From positions 1 through 16,434 of the forward strand of contig CAIZLI010000175.1 in the NCBI GenBank assembly GCA_903933765.1: a stretch of DNA of 16,434 nt. Reading direction: 5' to 3'. Positions 16,333-16,434 of this stretch are shown piece by piece. This stretch comes from an uncultured Bacteroidota bacterium (GTDB lineage: Bacteria; Bacteroidota; Bacteroidia; Chitinophagales; Chitinophagaceae). A program made the translations under genes and the position numbers. The notes under the pieces are model-generated. The model was not told the DNA's origin. It ran no database searches and worked only from the letters and a program-made list of their open reading frames with translations. Every line of letters starts with the position of its first letter. Position 1 is the first letter of the stretch.

Positions 16333-16434
16333 ATGAATTTAGGAAAAGAATTTGAGCAATTTGCCATCAAAGGAAGAGGGATCAGCAGCAATAGTTTACA
16401 TCAATATAAAAATAGCGTCACTAACCTGACACCC
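16333..16434 (+). CDS. clpP: ATP-dependent Clp protease proteolytic subunit, 5' part (runs off the window)
   Basis: An open frame of 34 codons from ATG 16333 to the window end, too short for routine calling. The encoded N-terminus (MNLGKEFEQFAIKGRG, then ISSNSLHQYKN and VTNLTP) matches the Bacteroidota ClpP N-terminal pattern from memory, in which SxTNLTP is followed by the conserved core. Position directly after tig supports this, as tig-clpP-clpX is a classic order. The full protein would form the tetradecameric serine protease that degrades substrates unfolded by ClpX or ClpC. The Ser-His-Asp catalytic residues lie outside the window. The ATG is preceded by an A-rich leader without a strong Shine-Dalgarno sequence. 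Confidence 0.8.
   Translation, partial: MNLGKEFEQFAIKGRGISSNSLHQYKNSVTNLTP

Overview
The window is a gene-dense stretch (no gap between genes above about 175 bases) of an AT-rich bacterial chromosome, almost certainly from the phylum Bacteroidota and probably from the Chitinophagia (Sediminibacterium-like). The signs are a secreted protease with a type IX secretion C-terminal domain, TAnnTTTG-type -7 promoter elements, sparse Shine-Dalgarno sequences, a Thermus-type homodimeric glycyl-tRNA synthetase, and a trigger factor gene followed by clpP with a typical Bacteroidota ClpP N-terminus. The taxon below phylum is inference.

Layout from left to right: the 3' part of gyrB (+); a 68-residue protein resembling DUF5679 zinc ribbons but lacking most of the cysteines (+), ending in tandem hairpins; on the minus strand a small secreted protein gene followed by mfd, the pair converging on the 68-residue gene; divergently, a 1272-residue Kp43-like subtilase exported by T9SS, followed after 6 bases by an FAD/NAD(P) oxidoreductase; a bidirectional terminator; a minus-strand cluster dtd - mazG-like - glyS; divergently, a MOP-superfamily flippase with a TTG start, overlapping by one base a free methionine-(R)-sulfoxide reductase (msrC); a tRNA-Leu(UAG) with its own promoter-like element and terminator; trigger factor (tig); a terminator; and the first 34 codons of clpP.

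Most of the content is core information processing and protein quality control: DNA topology (gyrB), transcription-coupled repair (mfd), glycine charging with D-aminoacyl-tRNA proofreading (glyS, dtd), nucleotide-pool hygiene (mazG-like), methionine oxidation repair (msrC), and nascent-chain folding and proteolysis (tig, clpP). The accessory elements are the T9SS protease, the small secreted protein and the flippase.

I see no phage, transposon, CRISPR array, toxin-antitoxin module or defence island, and no convincing new multi-gene system. The points most worth a second look are the cysteine-poor DUF5679-like protein and its double hairpin, the unassigned central part and altered His box of the subtilase, the probably leaderless glyS, and the odd translational pairing of flippase and msrC. 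Three starts differ from the longest open frame: glyS and the mazG-like gene are trimmed from TTG to ATG, while the flippase is kept at TTG.
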